A stretch of DNA of 64,000 nt from Bacteroidia bacterium (GTDB taxonomy: Bacteria; Bacteroidota; Bacteroidia; Cytophagales; Cyclobacteriaceae), in NCBI GenBank assembly GCA_030432655.1, contig JAUILA010000001.1, positions 310,001 to 374,000 on the forward strand. The letters run 5' to 3'. Below, in pieces: positions 45,827 to 54,672 of this stretch. Numbering within the stretch: the stretch's first letter is position 1; each line of letters opens with the position of its first letter. The translations under genes and the position numbers were made by a program. Under the pieces are notes generated by a model. That model ran no database searches. It was given only the letters and a program-made list of their open reading frames with translations, and had not been told where the DNA came from.

Positions 45827-45834
45827 CAAAGTTA
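45827..45834 (-). promoter_or_regulatory. Bacteroidota -7 element of the FG-GAP gene
   Basis: The minus strand reads TAACTTTG, matching TAnnTTTG and identical to the element at 12711. It predicts a leader of about 18 nt before the ATG at 45803, which supports that start. Confidence 0.48.
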
Positions 45835-45923
45835 TTGAATAAAATTAGTTAATGACCGGATGCAAACAACGTTCCCAATATTTTCTGCCGTGTAAAACCG
45901 GTGAATTTTTATAAATTCAACTC

Positions 45924-47360
45924 ATGGAATATTTTCTGGCTGGAATTTATTTGCTGGTCCTGGTTTACACCCTGGTACGCATTATTCTCGACACCCAATC
46001 TACCCCCAAAACTCTTGCGTATATTTTACTGGTAATCATTTTCCCACTTGGAGGGATATTCATCTATTTTTCTTTCGGCATCAATTACCGGCACCGTTCG
46101 GCCAGGGGACGCGGCATGACCGTTCAGAAGAAATTTGATGAAAAGTATCTTTCCCTCAAACATGATCCGGGCCGCGAAATGGAAAAGGTCTACTCAGAAG
46201 ATATTGGCCATTTTTCTGAACTGGTTCAGTTTCTGGAGAATATGGGGCATGAGTATCTTCAGCCAGGTCGTTTTGAACTGCTCATCAACGGGGAGAGAAA
46301 GTATCCGAAAATGCTGGAGGAACTGTCACTGGCCAGTTCATTCATTCACATGGAATACTATGCCTGGGAAAATGACCAGGTCGGGAATGCGGTGAAGGAA
46401 GTCCTGAAAAGGAAAGCCGCGGAGGGGGTGGAGGTTCGTGTGCTCTTCGATGATTATGCCAGCCGGGGTATCCGCGGAAATATTGTCCGTGAGCTGAAGG
46501 AGGCCGGGGTGCAAATCTATCCGCAGATCAAGGTAAAATTCCAGCAATTCGCCAACCGGCTTAATCACCGGGACCATCGTAAGATCATAGTTATAGATGG
46601 TATAAAGGGGTTTGTAGGGGGTATTAACCTGTCAGACCGTTATGATAATTCAGTAGATACGGGGCTCTACTGGCGCGACACACATGTCCTGATAAAAGGG
46701 TCACTGGTGTCTTCTCTTCAGCGCCATTTTGTTGTAAGCTGGAACGCCTGTGAGAATACGGAGAAACTTGAATTTAATTACGAGCTGTTTCCTGAAATCC
46801 CTCCGGAGGGTCAGGGTGCCGGGCAGTTTGTAGCAGGCGGACCGATCTACCCTGATACCACGATCATGCTCTCATATCTGCGTGTGTTTACACTGGCGCG
46901 TGAAAAGCTGTATATCACGAATCCCTATTTCATTCCCAGTGAGAGTATCCTGGATGCATTACGCCAGGCCGCTTACTCAGGGGTGGATGTCCGGATACTG
47001 TTGCCCGATAAATCAGATTCGGCCCTGGTCGGAGCTGCGTCCCGGTTCTATTTTACCGGTTTGATTAAAGCGGGGGTAAAGATTTATCTCTATCAGAAAG
47101 GGTTTATTCATTCAAAAACCCTGGTGGCAGACGGCATGGTGAGTATTGTGGGAACGGCGAATATGGATATTCGCAGCTTTGATCTGAACTTTGAAATTAT
47201 GCCCGTTCTTTATTCCCGGCAATTTGCGGGGGAAATGGAACAAATGTTTTTAAGAGATCTCGAAAACAGTAAACAGCTCACCTTAAAAGAGGTGGAATCA
47301 GTTGGTACAACCAGGAAGCTGCTCTATGCTACGGCGCGATTGATTTCTTCATTTCTGTAA
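45924..47360 (+). CDS. cls: Cardiolipin synthase (phospholipase D type)
   Basis: The 478-residue protein has two N-terminal membrane helices (LAGIYLLVLVYTLVRIIL and TLAYILLVIIFPLGGIFIYFSFG) and two phospholipase D HKD motifs (HRDHRKIIVIDG near residue 215 and FIHSKTLVADG near 393). It makes cardiolipin from phosphatidylglycerol at the inner membrane. Length and motif order are those of ClsA-type enzymes. It is monocistronic. Confidence 0.95.
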   Translation: MEYFLAGIYLLVLVYTLVRIILDTQSTPKTLAYILLVIIFPLGGIFIYFSFGINYRHRSARGRGMTVQKKFDEKYLSLKHDPGREMEKVYSEDIGHFSELVQFLENMGHEYLQPGRFELLINGERKYPKMLEELSLASSFIHMEYYAWENDQVGNAVKEVLKRKAAEGVEVRVLFDDYASRGIRGNIVRELKEAGVQIYPQIKVKFQQFANRLNHRDHRKIIVIDGIKGFVGGINLSDRYDNSVDTGLYWRDTHVLIKGSLVSSLQRHFVVSWNACENTEKLEFNYELFPEIPPEGQGAGQFVAGGPIYPDTTIMLSYLRVFTLAREKLYITNPYFIPSESILDALRQAAYSGVDVRILLPDKSDSALVGAASRFYFTGLIKAGVKIYLYQKGFIHSKTLVADGMVSIVGTANMDIRSFDLNFEIMPVLYSRQFAGEMEQMFLRDLENSKQLTLKEVESVGTTRKLLYATARLISSFL

Positions 47361-47374
47361 GGGGCGGGTGAGAC

Positions 47375-48292
47375 TTATTCAGTAATTGGTTGTCCAGGTT
47401 TTTTAGTAATTATAAAACTCTGAATCAATCCCCGGTAAATGCTTTCCTGATTCCGGGACATGTCACGCCACAATTCTCCATGAGAATAGCCATGGGCATA
47501 CACAACGGTATACTTATTGAAATTAGTTTCCAGCAGCCGGTCTTCCAGAAGCGCGGTGTACCGGAAGAGTGAATGGTCCGATATGATAAGTAAAGGCTGA
47601 TTGAGGTGATCAAGGTAGGAGATGGGCGATGCGTTTTTAAGCACCCCTGTGCCTTCTCCAAAAACCGCATCCACATGAAGCTCCGCCAGCTCGGGCTGAT
47701 CCCCGGATTCCATGACCTCCCTGTAGTTTTCAAGGTCGTAGGCGCCGGATACAGGAATAATCCCTGTAATGATGGAGGCATCAAGGCCCTGTGCTTTCAG
47801 GTACTGTTCGTCCAGTGCCAGCAGCAACGCCAGATGTGCGCCGGAGGAGAATCCACCTATAAAAATATTCTCCGGATCATATCCGTATTCCCCCGCGTGA
47901 TCGACCAGCCAGCGTACCGCTTCCGCCACATCCCGGATATGGGCCGGGTGGGTCACCCCGTCCGTCAGTTCCGGACTTCTCCAGGTGGCCGGACTCAGCC
48001 GGTGGCCAATACTTGCCATGGTGATACCCTCCTTTGCAAATTGTGCACCCAGTTCCATTTCCACATCCTTATCCACATACGACCAGGCCCCACCGCCTAT
48101 CCAGATCAGAAGGGGAGCATCCGGGGTGTTCCTGGGAATAGCCAGGTTGAGCTGCCTCAATGTATCGTCCGGTGCCTCAGTGGAATAGGAAATGTCATAA
48201 ATAAGCTGCACATCATCATTCTGTGAATGTGCTTTTATAAATGTCAGTATGATGAGTAAGAGCGGGAGAATACGTAGTGGAATATAACGCAT
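47375..48292 (-). CDS. Exported alpha/beta hydrolase (esterase-like)
   Basis: The protein has 305 residues from the ATG at 48292, which starts a signal peptide (MRYIPLRILPLLLIILTFIKAHSQ). An in-frame ATG at 48343 would add 17 residues and overlap the upstream stop (ATGA), so coupled translation from there is possible, but the signal sequence would then be internal. The motifs are the oxyanion-hole block IWIGGGAWSY, nucleophile GGFSSGAH and a C-terminal HGYSHG for the catalytic histidine, as in the HSL/carboxylesterase group. The substrate is unknown. Confidence 0.82.
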   Translation of the reverse strand: MRYIPLRILPLLLIILTFIKAHSQNDDVQLIYDISYSTEAPDDTLRQLNLAIPRNTPDAPLLIWIGGGAWSYVDKDVEMELGAQFAKEGITMASIGHRLSPATWRSPELTDGVTHPAHIRDVAEAVRWLVDHAGEYGYDPENIFIGGFSSGAHLALLLALDEQYLKAQGLDASIITGIIPVSGAYDLENYREVMESGDQPELAELHVDAVFGEGTGVLKNASPISYLDHLNQPLLIISDHSLFRYTALLEDRLLETNFNKYTVVYAHGYSHGELWRDMSRNQESIYRGLIQSFIITKKPGQPITE

Positions 48293-48339
48293 AATTGAAT
48301 GTACGAATTTATTGCGCTCAAAGATGAAAAAACCAGTGG

Positions 48340-48837
48340 TCATTCGCGTTCCATGCTCAGGCTGAATCCCTTACCTTCCATGTCGGTGACGTGTACGATC
48401 ATGGTATTCGCCGATTTTATTTCATAGGTCAGCCGCTGCGGAAAATCATGCGATGGATTCTCGAAAACATAGGTATCCTTGCCGGAGGGCTTCCAGTAAA
48501 ACGGCACAGGTTTTCCATCGTTCTGACCGGATACCTGTGCCTCATAACACCACTGATTCTCCCGGAAACTAATGGACAAATACTCACTGACCACTTCTGT
48601 TTCATTAGTCAGTGTATAGCCCCGGCCGGAAAGCGAATGGCCGTCTTCATCCCTGGACCATACCTCGTACTGCTCCTTATCGTTTATGCGCCACGTTCCT
48701 GGGAGATATTCTATGAGCACCGATATATCCTGCAGTTGCTTGTTTACATTGACAGAGGTTACCGGGGTCGCTGCTGTGAACGACAGGAACCAAAGTAATA
48801 ATATGGGTACGGAAGGAGAGGCAGCTATAAATTTCAT
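48340..48837 (-). CDS. Exported DUF6265-like protein
   Basis: The 165-residue protein has a signal peptide (ILLLWFLSFTAA) and a small beta-barrel-type sequence: LPGTWRINDKEQYEVWSRDEDGHSLSGRGYT, and VFENPSHDFPQRLTYEIKSANTMIVHV. These are features of DUF6265 proteins of Bacteroidota. The role is unknown; the lipocalin-like pattern may indicate binding of a small hydrophobic molecule. It precedes the alpha/beta hydrolase gene, with a possible ATGA overlap. Confidence 0.78.
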   Translation of the reverse strand: MKFIAASPSVPILLLWFLSFTAATPVTSVNVNKQLQDISVLIEYLPGTWRINDKEQYEVWSRDEDGHSLSGRGYTLTNETEVVSEYLSISFRENQWCYEAQVSGQNDGKPVPFYWKPSGKDTYVFENPSHDFPQRLTYEIKSANTMIVHVTDMEGKGFSLSMERE

Positions 48838-48863
48838 GCAGAATAATCCTATTTAAATTTAAA

Positions 48864-49391
48864 CTAAATATTGAAGTAAACACCAACTTCTTTCCAGTTA
48901 TTCAGGCGTTTATGATGTTTAATTAAAGTATTATGACAAGCGGTAAACAACAGGCTGGTTCCCTGGTGATGATCAAGATTTTTGGTATGATCATCAAGCA
49001 TATAATCGGTATGTATGACGGATTTGTCACCACAGAAAATGCGCTGCTTCCAGGTAATAAAAGGACAGTGTTCGTCCAGCCATTCATATTTTTCTTCAAG
49101 TGACTGGGGGAATTCCATGGCAGCCGATACCACATAGATATCAAAAATCGTATTCAGTTTTTGCAATACATCCAGGGCGCCATCCATGACCGGAACAGTC
49201 CTGAAGAACCCGGGACTATGGACGTAACGCCAGAAGGCCTCCTGGTTTTCAAAACCGGAACCTTCCGGTTGCCCGTTGAGCTGTTCTTTTGAGTAGCTGA
49301 CTCCATATTCCTTTTTATACCAGGCGATGGCATGGCCTTCCACATCGGCCAGCACATTGTCCATATCTATCGCGATTGATTGTTGCTTCAT
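48864..49391 (-). CDS. 5'(3')-deoxyribonucleotidase (NT5C type)
   Basis: The 175-residue HAD-type phosphatase has the catalytic DMDNVLAD (Asp9, Asp11) and later motifs (VVSAAMEFPQSLEEKYEWLDEHCPF, and the acidic DYMLDDHTKNL). It removes phosphate from deoxyribonucleotides and so tunes dNTP pools. The length is normal for the 5'-nucleotidase, deoxy, type C family. It stands alone next to the long intergenic region before the eCIS block. Confidence 0.9.
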   Translation of the reverse strand: MKQQSIAIDMDNVLADVEGHAIAWYKKEYGVSYSKEQLNGQPEGSGFENQEAFWRYVHSPGFFRTVPVMDGALDVLQKLNTIFDIYVVSAAMEFPQSLEEKYEWLDEHCPFITWKQRIFCGDKSVIHTDYMLDDHTKNLDHHQGTSLLFTACHNTLIKHHKRLNNWKEVGVYFNI

Positions 49392-49767
49392 AATTCCACT
49401 TTTGTATGACTGATCAGGAACCGGTCCTGATATTCCAAACGCATTTAACTTCCCCTAAATTAAGGTGCAGAGGCTAATGGTTCACCACCGTTGACAGATT
49501 AAAAAAGACAAGTATAAAACCCCGGGTGAGCTTATGAATTTCATTATTAAAGGATAGGATATAACTGATTGATATTCAGAAGGAAAAGAGCAGGAGAATC
49601 TTTTTAATCGCTCTTTTTTTTTACTAAATTAATTTTTCCCCTGTCTGATTGGCTGGTAGCTGGTTTTGCCTGGATAACCTGCGACTTGAAATCACCATTT
49701 CCCGTGATTCATGATTCCCATGGTATGCCTATAATTCCAACTCAGAATAACGTCATCTATTTGCGTG
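49392..49767 (+). other. Intergenic region upstream of the eCIS block
   Basis: There is no credible gene in this AT-rich stretch. Its one clear signal is the plus-strand terminator-like hairpin at 49584-49622, which no plus-strand gene explains. A short RNA or a leader with early termination is therefore possible here. I see no exact TAnnTTTG on the plus strand. Confidence 0.4.
49584..49622 (+). terminator. Orphan terminator-like hairpin upstream of the eCIS block
   Basis: AAAAGAGC (49584-49591) pairs with GCTCTTTT (49610-49617) around an 18-nt loop, followed by a run of T. The nearest upstream gene runs in the opposite direction, and the minus-strand flank has no T-run, so the hairpin would end only a plus-strand transcript that starts within 49392-49580. 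Confidence 0.5.
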
Positions 49768-51165
49768 ATGAAGAGCTTGATCAGACTTATTGGAAGACTG
49801 GAACCTCAGGAGATAAGGTTTGTACAGGATTATCATGTGGCTTCGCGTAGCAAGCAGCGGTCTGATCTGTTTAACAGAATCGTGAACGGCAAGATCAAAT
49901 CAAATACTGACGCACTTGAGCAGCTTTACAAAGGAAAGGCCAATGCAGCTTCAGCACTGAGTCATTTGAAAAAAAAGCTGAGGGAGGATATCCTGAACCT
50001 CATACTGGTTCTGGCCCCTGAGTCAGATTCCTCTGCCACGGAGAACAAGGAAATCTTATGCGAGAAGCTGATTTTACAGAGTGAAATTCTGTTTGCGAAA
50101 GGACTTCAGGAGGAAGGCATGGAATTGCTGGAAAAAACAATGAAGCTGGCAGACAAGTACGATCTTCCGCAAATTAATTTGTCTACCTATTATTTGTTAC
50201 TGGAGAATCGGCAGTTTCCCGATATCCGGGATGTAAAGCGCAGGTTTGAGAGTTCCATTTCAAGATTTCGGGATCTGGTGGAAGCAAAGTCGGCATATTA
50301 CTCCGGGGAGAATGAACATTCTCCCGATATTCCTGAAGAAAAACTAAATGCGCCTTGCCACCGGACCGCCTATTGGCGCCGGATGAATTCCATAGAACAG
50401 CTATGTCGTGATGGTGATTTTAAGCAGGCCAGGGATAACGCATTGATATTGCTCTCGTGTGTTCGTAAAGACAAACTGTTGTATTCACGAGAAAAAGATG
50501 CCCAAATATCAAGGCTTCTTGCCGGCGTGCATATGCACCTTGGCCTGTATCCGGAAGCGGTTGGCTATGCGCGAGAATCTCTGGAAAATACCAGGACTGG
50601 TTCAGACGAAAACATTCTCAGCCTGGAATATTTGTTTCTGAGCTTTCTGCGAGCAGAAATGTATCCTCAGGCTGAAGAGTTGATCGGGTCTGTTCCTGCC
50701 GGTCTGAAGGATAATTGTATTCGCAACCGCTGGCTTTTTAATCAGGCCGCCCTGAGCTTTTACCAGAAAAATTACCGCCAGGTCAGTGTGATTCTTGGCA
50801 GTTGGAATTGCAAACATACGGTGGATCAGGTTTGGAAAATTGCCCCGAGATTTCTTGAACTTCTGTCAATTCTCGAACAGGAGGATTATGACTGGTTTGT
50901 TTATCGGTTTGAATGCCTGCGAAAAAAACTGGGGCAGTTTAATGGTAATGTGCCGGTACGTATGAAACTTATTTACCAGTTGTTTAACCAGGTTATTCAG
51001 CATCATTTTTGTCTGGAGAGTGTCATTCACGCACAATCAGGTACTCTTCTGAAACTTTCAGGCAACCAGCCCGAATACCGATGGGACCCCCTGGGCCATG
51101 AACGTGTAAATATCCCTGGCTGGCTGATAAGCAAAAAACCTAAACTCAACCTTTTTCATACGTAA
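49768..51165 (+). CDS. TPR-like helical-repeat protein at the head of the eCIS block
   Basis: The protein has 465 residues from the ATG at 49768 (a GTG at 49765 is one codon earlier). It is almost wholly helical with degenerate tetratricopeptide-like repeats: SEILFAKGLQEEGMELLEKTMKLADKYDLP and GVHMHLGLYPEAVGYARESLENTRTGSDENI. The N-terminus (MKSLIRLIGRLEPQEIRFVQDY) resembles a Bacteroidota family with the pattern LxxxExRxFxxY. No signal peptide or DNA-binding domain is seen. It lies 124 nt before the cap gene on the same strand and could regulate or assist particle assembly; that link is inferred from position only. Confidence 0.7.
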   Translation: MKSLIRLIGRLEPQEIRFVQDYHVASRSKQRSDLFNRIVNGKIKSNTDALEQLYKGKANAASALSHLKKKLREDILNLILVLAPESDSSATENKEILCEKLILQSEILFAKGLQEEGMELLEKTMKLADKYDLPQINLSTYYLLLENRQFPDIRDVKRRFESSISRFRDLVEAKSAYYSGENEHSPDIPEEKLNAPCHRTAYWRRMNSIEQLCRDGDFKQARDNALILLSCVRKDKLLYSREKDAQISRLLAGVHMHLGLYPEAVGYARESLENTRTGSDENILSLEYLFLSFLRAEMYPQAEELIGSVPAGLKDNCIRNRWLFNQAALSFYQKNYRQVSVILGSWNCKHTVDQVWKIAPRFLELLSILEQEDYDWFVYRFECLRKKLGQFNGNVPVRMKLIYQLFNQVIQHHFCLESVIHAQSGTLLKLSGNQPEYRWDPLGHERVNIPGWLISKKPKLNLFHT

Positions 51166-51289
51166 GTAATTGTAAATCAGCACTATATAATAGTTCAGTG
51201 CGTCTACGGAATTCAACTGAACACACAATTCTTCCTTTCCCGATTCCTGATAATTGCCAAAATTGAACAGATAAAATCAGAAATGCTTC

Positions 51290-51895
51290 ATGATATATAA
51301 AGCAATCCAGTTGATTGAGACGCAGCTCAGCCAATACATACAGCCGGTGGCCGGTCCCGATGAAGTCGTGGCCGGTAATATTGCTTTGTATGAAGCACCT
51401 GATCAGGATCAGATCAAAGACAAGGTAGTCATCAGCCTGGTTAATATCGAGGAAGAAAGTACGCTGAAGAACGGATTGAATTATTACAAAACAGTAGGTG
51501 GACTGCAATACACTGAGCCTCCGGTTCATGTAAATCTCTACCTGTTATTTACGGCTCATTACCCGCAGGCATATGATAAATCACTGACAAGGATCGGTGA
51601 TGTAATCCGCTTTTTCCAGGGCCGCAAATGCTTTGATGTTAAGAACGCCCAGCCGCTGCCGGACGGATTTGATTTGAGTAACCCTCAGGATTCATCGATT
51701 TACCTCACAATGGAGCTGTACACACTCACTTTTGAACAGATAAATCATTTGTGGGGGTCCCTTGGGGGCAAGCAGATGCCCTTTGTCATGTATAAGGCCC
51801 GACTGGTAACTATAAGTGAATATGGCACTATGGGCAGCGGTCCGCTGATCGAAGAGATCAGGAACAATGTTGGAACTGATCCGGAGGCCTGCTGA
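51290..51895 (+). CDS. eCIS cap/tail-terminator protein (DUF4255, Pvc16-like)
   Basis: The 201-residue DUF4255 protein has the family pattern: YKAIQLIETQLSQYIQP at the start, DKVVISLVNIEEESTLKN, PPVHVNLYLLFTAHYP and LYTLTFEQINHLWGSLGGKQMP. In Afp/PVC particles the DUF4255 protein caps and terminates the sheath-tube trunk. It opens the particle gene run here, as in many Bacteroidota eCIS loci. The next gene's ATG begins 1 nt after its stop codon. Confidence 0.93.
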   Translation: MIYKAIQLIETQLSQYIQPVAGPDEVVAGNIALYEAPDQDQIKDKVVISLVNIEEESTLKNGLNYYKTVGGLQYTEPPVHVNLYLLFTAHYPQAYDKSLTRIGDVIRFFQGRKCFDVKNAQPLPDGFDLSNPQDSSIYLTMELYTLTFEQINHLWGSLGGKQMPFVMYKARLVTISEYGTMGSGPLIEEIRNNVGTDPEAC

Positions 51896-51896
51896 T

Positions 51897-53228
51897 ATGG
51901 GGACTGTGATCTATAAAAAGCTGGTGGAAGTCAGGATCCTGCAGGATTTTTATCTGGGAGCCCACGATGAAACGAGCTTTTTTGACCTGTCGGGGGCTGA
52001 CCGCCTGATCAGGTTGAATAATTTACTGGCTCGTTCGGAATATGATATCCGGAAAGACCTGCGAATTGCCCCGACTGAAGGTACCGGAACCTATTTCAAC
52101 AATCACCGGATCCGGTTTATTACCACCGCAACCGGATTCTTCCTTGCTGCCGAAGTACGGGCGGTCGAATCCGGGGGAGCCGACAGGTACCAGATGATCA
52201 TACCGCCGGAAGCAAATCCTGGGTGGAAGTTTACCATTCAGGTTATCAATCCGCAATTCATCAACTTTACGAATGTCATCCAGGCAGGTGAAGTCTCGTC
52301 GGCTTATTTCCTGAGTAACCTGAATCCGGATTCCACGAAAGTATATCCTTCCTTGTCGATGCCTGTCGTCCCGTTTACCATGGGAGAGACCTATGAAATG
52401 GGTGATCTGTCCATTATCGGAGGGGATCTCCGCCAGGCCCTGAAGCAGACGGCCAGTGCCGCTTCAGGGTGGATTGTTCTGCCTGCTGATCATCGCTGGG
52501 TGAATAGCAGCGACCGTCACCTGCTTTCCACCCGTTTCCGATACGCTTTCATCAATCCGTCTGTAAATACCGCTGCCTTTGCTTTATCAGATACGGATGG
52601 CAATCCTGTAACCACAGTTTCTTCAGGGGATGCAGGAGTGACCACTATTCGCAACGAAGACGGGGACCTGGTTGAGATGATGGTCGATTTTACCACCTAT
52701 CAGAATGGTGCAGATGAAGTGACCCTTTCAGAGGGGTCTTATTCACTGGAAGTTTCAGAAAACGGGGCTCCCGTCAGGACATTGAATGTTCATTTTCACA
52801 ATGACATCGCCATGGGCTTCGCCGGAATTCTCCTTCAGCCAAAAACAGCTGATCCTGATTTCGGCTTTCTGGAGGATGACGGAACGACCAAAGGCCTGCT
52901 GATACGCCGGCCTGACGGTTCGCATCCGGTATTTGAAATACGCCTCAAAAACCGGATTACCTACTGGCGGTATTACTCGGTAACCTCGAACGAACTGGAA
53001 GCGAAGAACAAAGCAACCTTGTTCCTGGATGCACCTGCGGCCTCCGGTTTTCTGGTCACCAAGGATCCCAAGTCGTTGCAGCAGGAACCTGTTTATTTCG
53101 TAGATGGAGGGGATAAAATATACCTTCCCAATCCCATCAATGCGCAAATCCGGCCGGAACCGGATGGCAAACTGTATTCAGACATTTTCCTGTCTGAGAT
53201 TAAAGGACTCATAGAAAACAAAATTTAA
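51897..53228 (+). CDS. Unassigned 443-residue eCIS protein between cap and sheath genes
   Basis: The start at ATG 51897 is preferred over ATG 51867, because it follows the DUF4255 stop by one base and has GGAGG at 51882-51886. The N-terminal 100 residues (YKKLVEVRILQDFYLGAHDETSFFDLSGADRLIRLNNLLARSEYD) look like a compact domain. The rest is beta-rich, with Ig-like strands (YSLEVSENGAPVRTLNVHFH). I recognise no named family. Position next to the cap gene suggests a second cap, adaptor or surface-decoration protein, but this is inference. Confidence 0.8.
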   Translation: MGTVIYKKLVEVRILQDFYLGAHDETSFFDLSGADRLIRLNNLLARSEYDIRKDLRIAPTEGTGTYFNNHRIRFITTATGFFLAAEVRAVESGGADRYQMIIPPEANPGWKFTIQVINPQFINFTNVIQAGEVSSAYFLSNLNPDSTKVYPSLSMPVVPFTMGETYEMGDLSIIGGDLRQALKQTASAASGWIVLPADHRWVNSSDRHLLSTRFRYAFINPSVNTAAFALSDTDGNPVTTVSSGDAGVTTIRNEDGDLVEMMVDFTTYQNGADEVTLSEGSYSLEVSENGAPVRTLNVHFHNDIAMGFAGILLQPKTADPDFGFLEDDGTTKGLLIRRPDGSHPVFEIRLKNRITYWRYYSVTSNELEAKNKATLFLDAPAASGFLVTKDPKSLQQEPVYFVDGGDKIYLPNPINAQIRPEPDGKLYSDIFLSEIKGLIENKI

Positions 53229-53246
53229 CATAACCACTAGTGCAAT

Positions 53247-54647
53247 ATGGATAATTTCAAAACGCCCGGGGTTTACATTCGGGAAATAGCCACCCTACCG
53301 GCTTCCATCGTGGCGGTAGAGACCGCCATTCCGGCTTTTATCGGTTACACGGAAAAGGCGAGACTGAAGGAAGACGACGATCTGATCAACGTACCGCGCC
53401 GGATCACCTCCATGTTTGAGTACATCCGGTTTTTCGGAGAAGGACCCAAGCAGGAAGGAATTCAGGTGACCATCAATACCACTGCCACACCGCAGGAAAT
53501 TGAAGCAAAAATTGAGACGATATCGCCATTTCTGATGTTTCATCAGCTACAGGCTTATTTTCTCAACGGAGGCGGTCCATGCTATATCGTTTCGATCGGA
53601 ACCTATGCCTCGAGCGCGGGGGTGCTGAACCCAGCCGACTTCAACAGCCTGTCGGATAATATTGGATTAAAAACCATAGAGAAGGAAGACGAAGTCACCC
53701 TCATCAATTACCCGGACGGACCCAATCTCGATTCTACCAATTATTATGGCCTGGTAAAAGAAGCGATGGATCAATGCGTGGCCTTACAGGACCGCTTTAC
53801 GGTTATGGACATCTGGGTCGATCCCACGGATCCACTGGCTGACAATGTTCAGACATTCCGGGATTTCGGATTTGATGATGTGGATGTTCGCAAGTACGCC
53901 GCTTCTTATTACCCAAATCTGGAAATGAGCCTGGACTATCAATATGAAGATTCGGCAGTGAGTGTTTCTTTTGATGGCTCTGATATTACCATGGATCAGC
54001 TGAAGACACAGGACAACGCTTTGTACAACCAGGCGAAAGTACGCATCGGCAACATTTCGATGGTATTACCGCCGTCTGGTGCAGTCCTTGGGGTTTATGC
54101 GGCAACCGATGAAACGCGTGGGGTGTGGAAGGCTCCGGCCAATATCAATGTGGACGGTGCCATTAAACCGACCATCAAGATCACCGATGCTGACCAGGCT
54201 GATCTCAACGTGGATCCGGCGGAAGGCAAGTCGATCAATGCGATCCGCACATTTACCGGTCGCGGTCCGGCGATCATTTGGGGAGCGCGCACGCTTGCTG
54301 GAAATGACAATGAATGGCGTTATGTGTCCGTGAGGCGATTTTTCAATATGGCGGAAGAATCCATCAAGAAAGCCACGGTACAATTTGTATTTGAGCCGAA
54401 CGACATCAATACCTGGACCCAGGTAAAATCGATGATTGAGATATTCCTGACCCAGCAATGGAAGGCAGGAGCCCTGCAGGGTGCTACCCCTGAAGAAGCA
54501 TATTTTGTGAAGGTCGGATTAAATGAGACCATGACACAAATTGATATTTATGAAGGGAGAATGATAGTTGAAATCGGGATGGCCGTAGTTCGGCCAGCTG
54601 AGTTCATTATTCTCAAATTCAGTCATAAAATGCTTCAGGAATCCTAA
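53247..54647 (+). CDS. eCIS contractile tail sheath protein
   Basis: The 466-residue phage-tail-sheath family protein has the N-terminus FKTPGVYIREIATLPASIVAVETAIPAFIGYT, the C-terminal sheath block AIRTFTGRGPAIIWGARTLAGN ... WRYVSVRRFFNMAEESIKKAT, and the end EFIILKFSHKMLQES. The sheath wraps the tube and contracts to drive it through a membrane. Only one sheath gene is seen, in contrast to the two or three in Afp/PVC, so the particle is simpler, as in MAC-like or Bacteroidota systems. Confidence 0.96.
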   Translation: MDNFKTPGVYIREIATLPASIVAVETAIPAFIGYTEKARLKEDDDLINVPRRITSMFEYIRFFGEGPKQEGIQVTINTTATPQEIEAKIETISPFLMFHQLQAYFLNGGGPCYIVSIGTYASSAGVLNPADFNSLSDNIGLKTIEKEDEVTLINYPDGPNLDSTNYYGLVKEAMDQCVALQDRFTVMDIWVDPTDPLADNVQTFRDFGFDDVDVRKYAASYYPNLEMSLDYQYEDSAVSVSFDGSDITMDQLKTQDNALYNQAKVRIGNISMVLPPSGAVLGVYAATDETRGVWKAPANINVDGAIKPTIKITDADQADLNVDPAEGKSINAIRTFTGRGPAIIWGARTLAGNDNEWRYVSVRRFFNMAEESIKKATVQFVFEPNDINTWTQVKSMIEIFLTQQWKAGALQGATPEEAYFVKVGLNETMTQIDIYEGRMIVEIGMAVVRPAEFIILKFSHKMLQES

Positions 54648-54672
54648 ATGATTAATGTAAACGATTAAAAAC

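Noticed and set aside
45804-45827. N-terminal extension of the FG-GAP protein from 45827
   Set aside because: The extension overlaps a -7 promoter octamer and would place extra residues before a clean signal peptide; the ATG at 45803 is better.
47606-48226. 206-residue frame antisense to the alpha/beta hydrolase
   Set aside because: It is contained in a convincing hydrolase gene with motifs; the translated product has no domain and an antisense-like composition.
51146-51529. 127-residue minus-strand frame overlapping the DUF4255 gene
   Set aside because: It overlaps the cap gene start and the TPR gene end, has no domain, and is opposite to a continuous operon.
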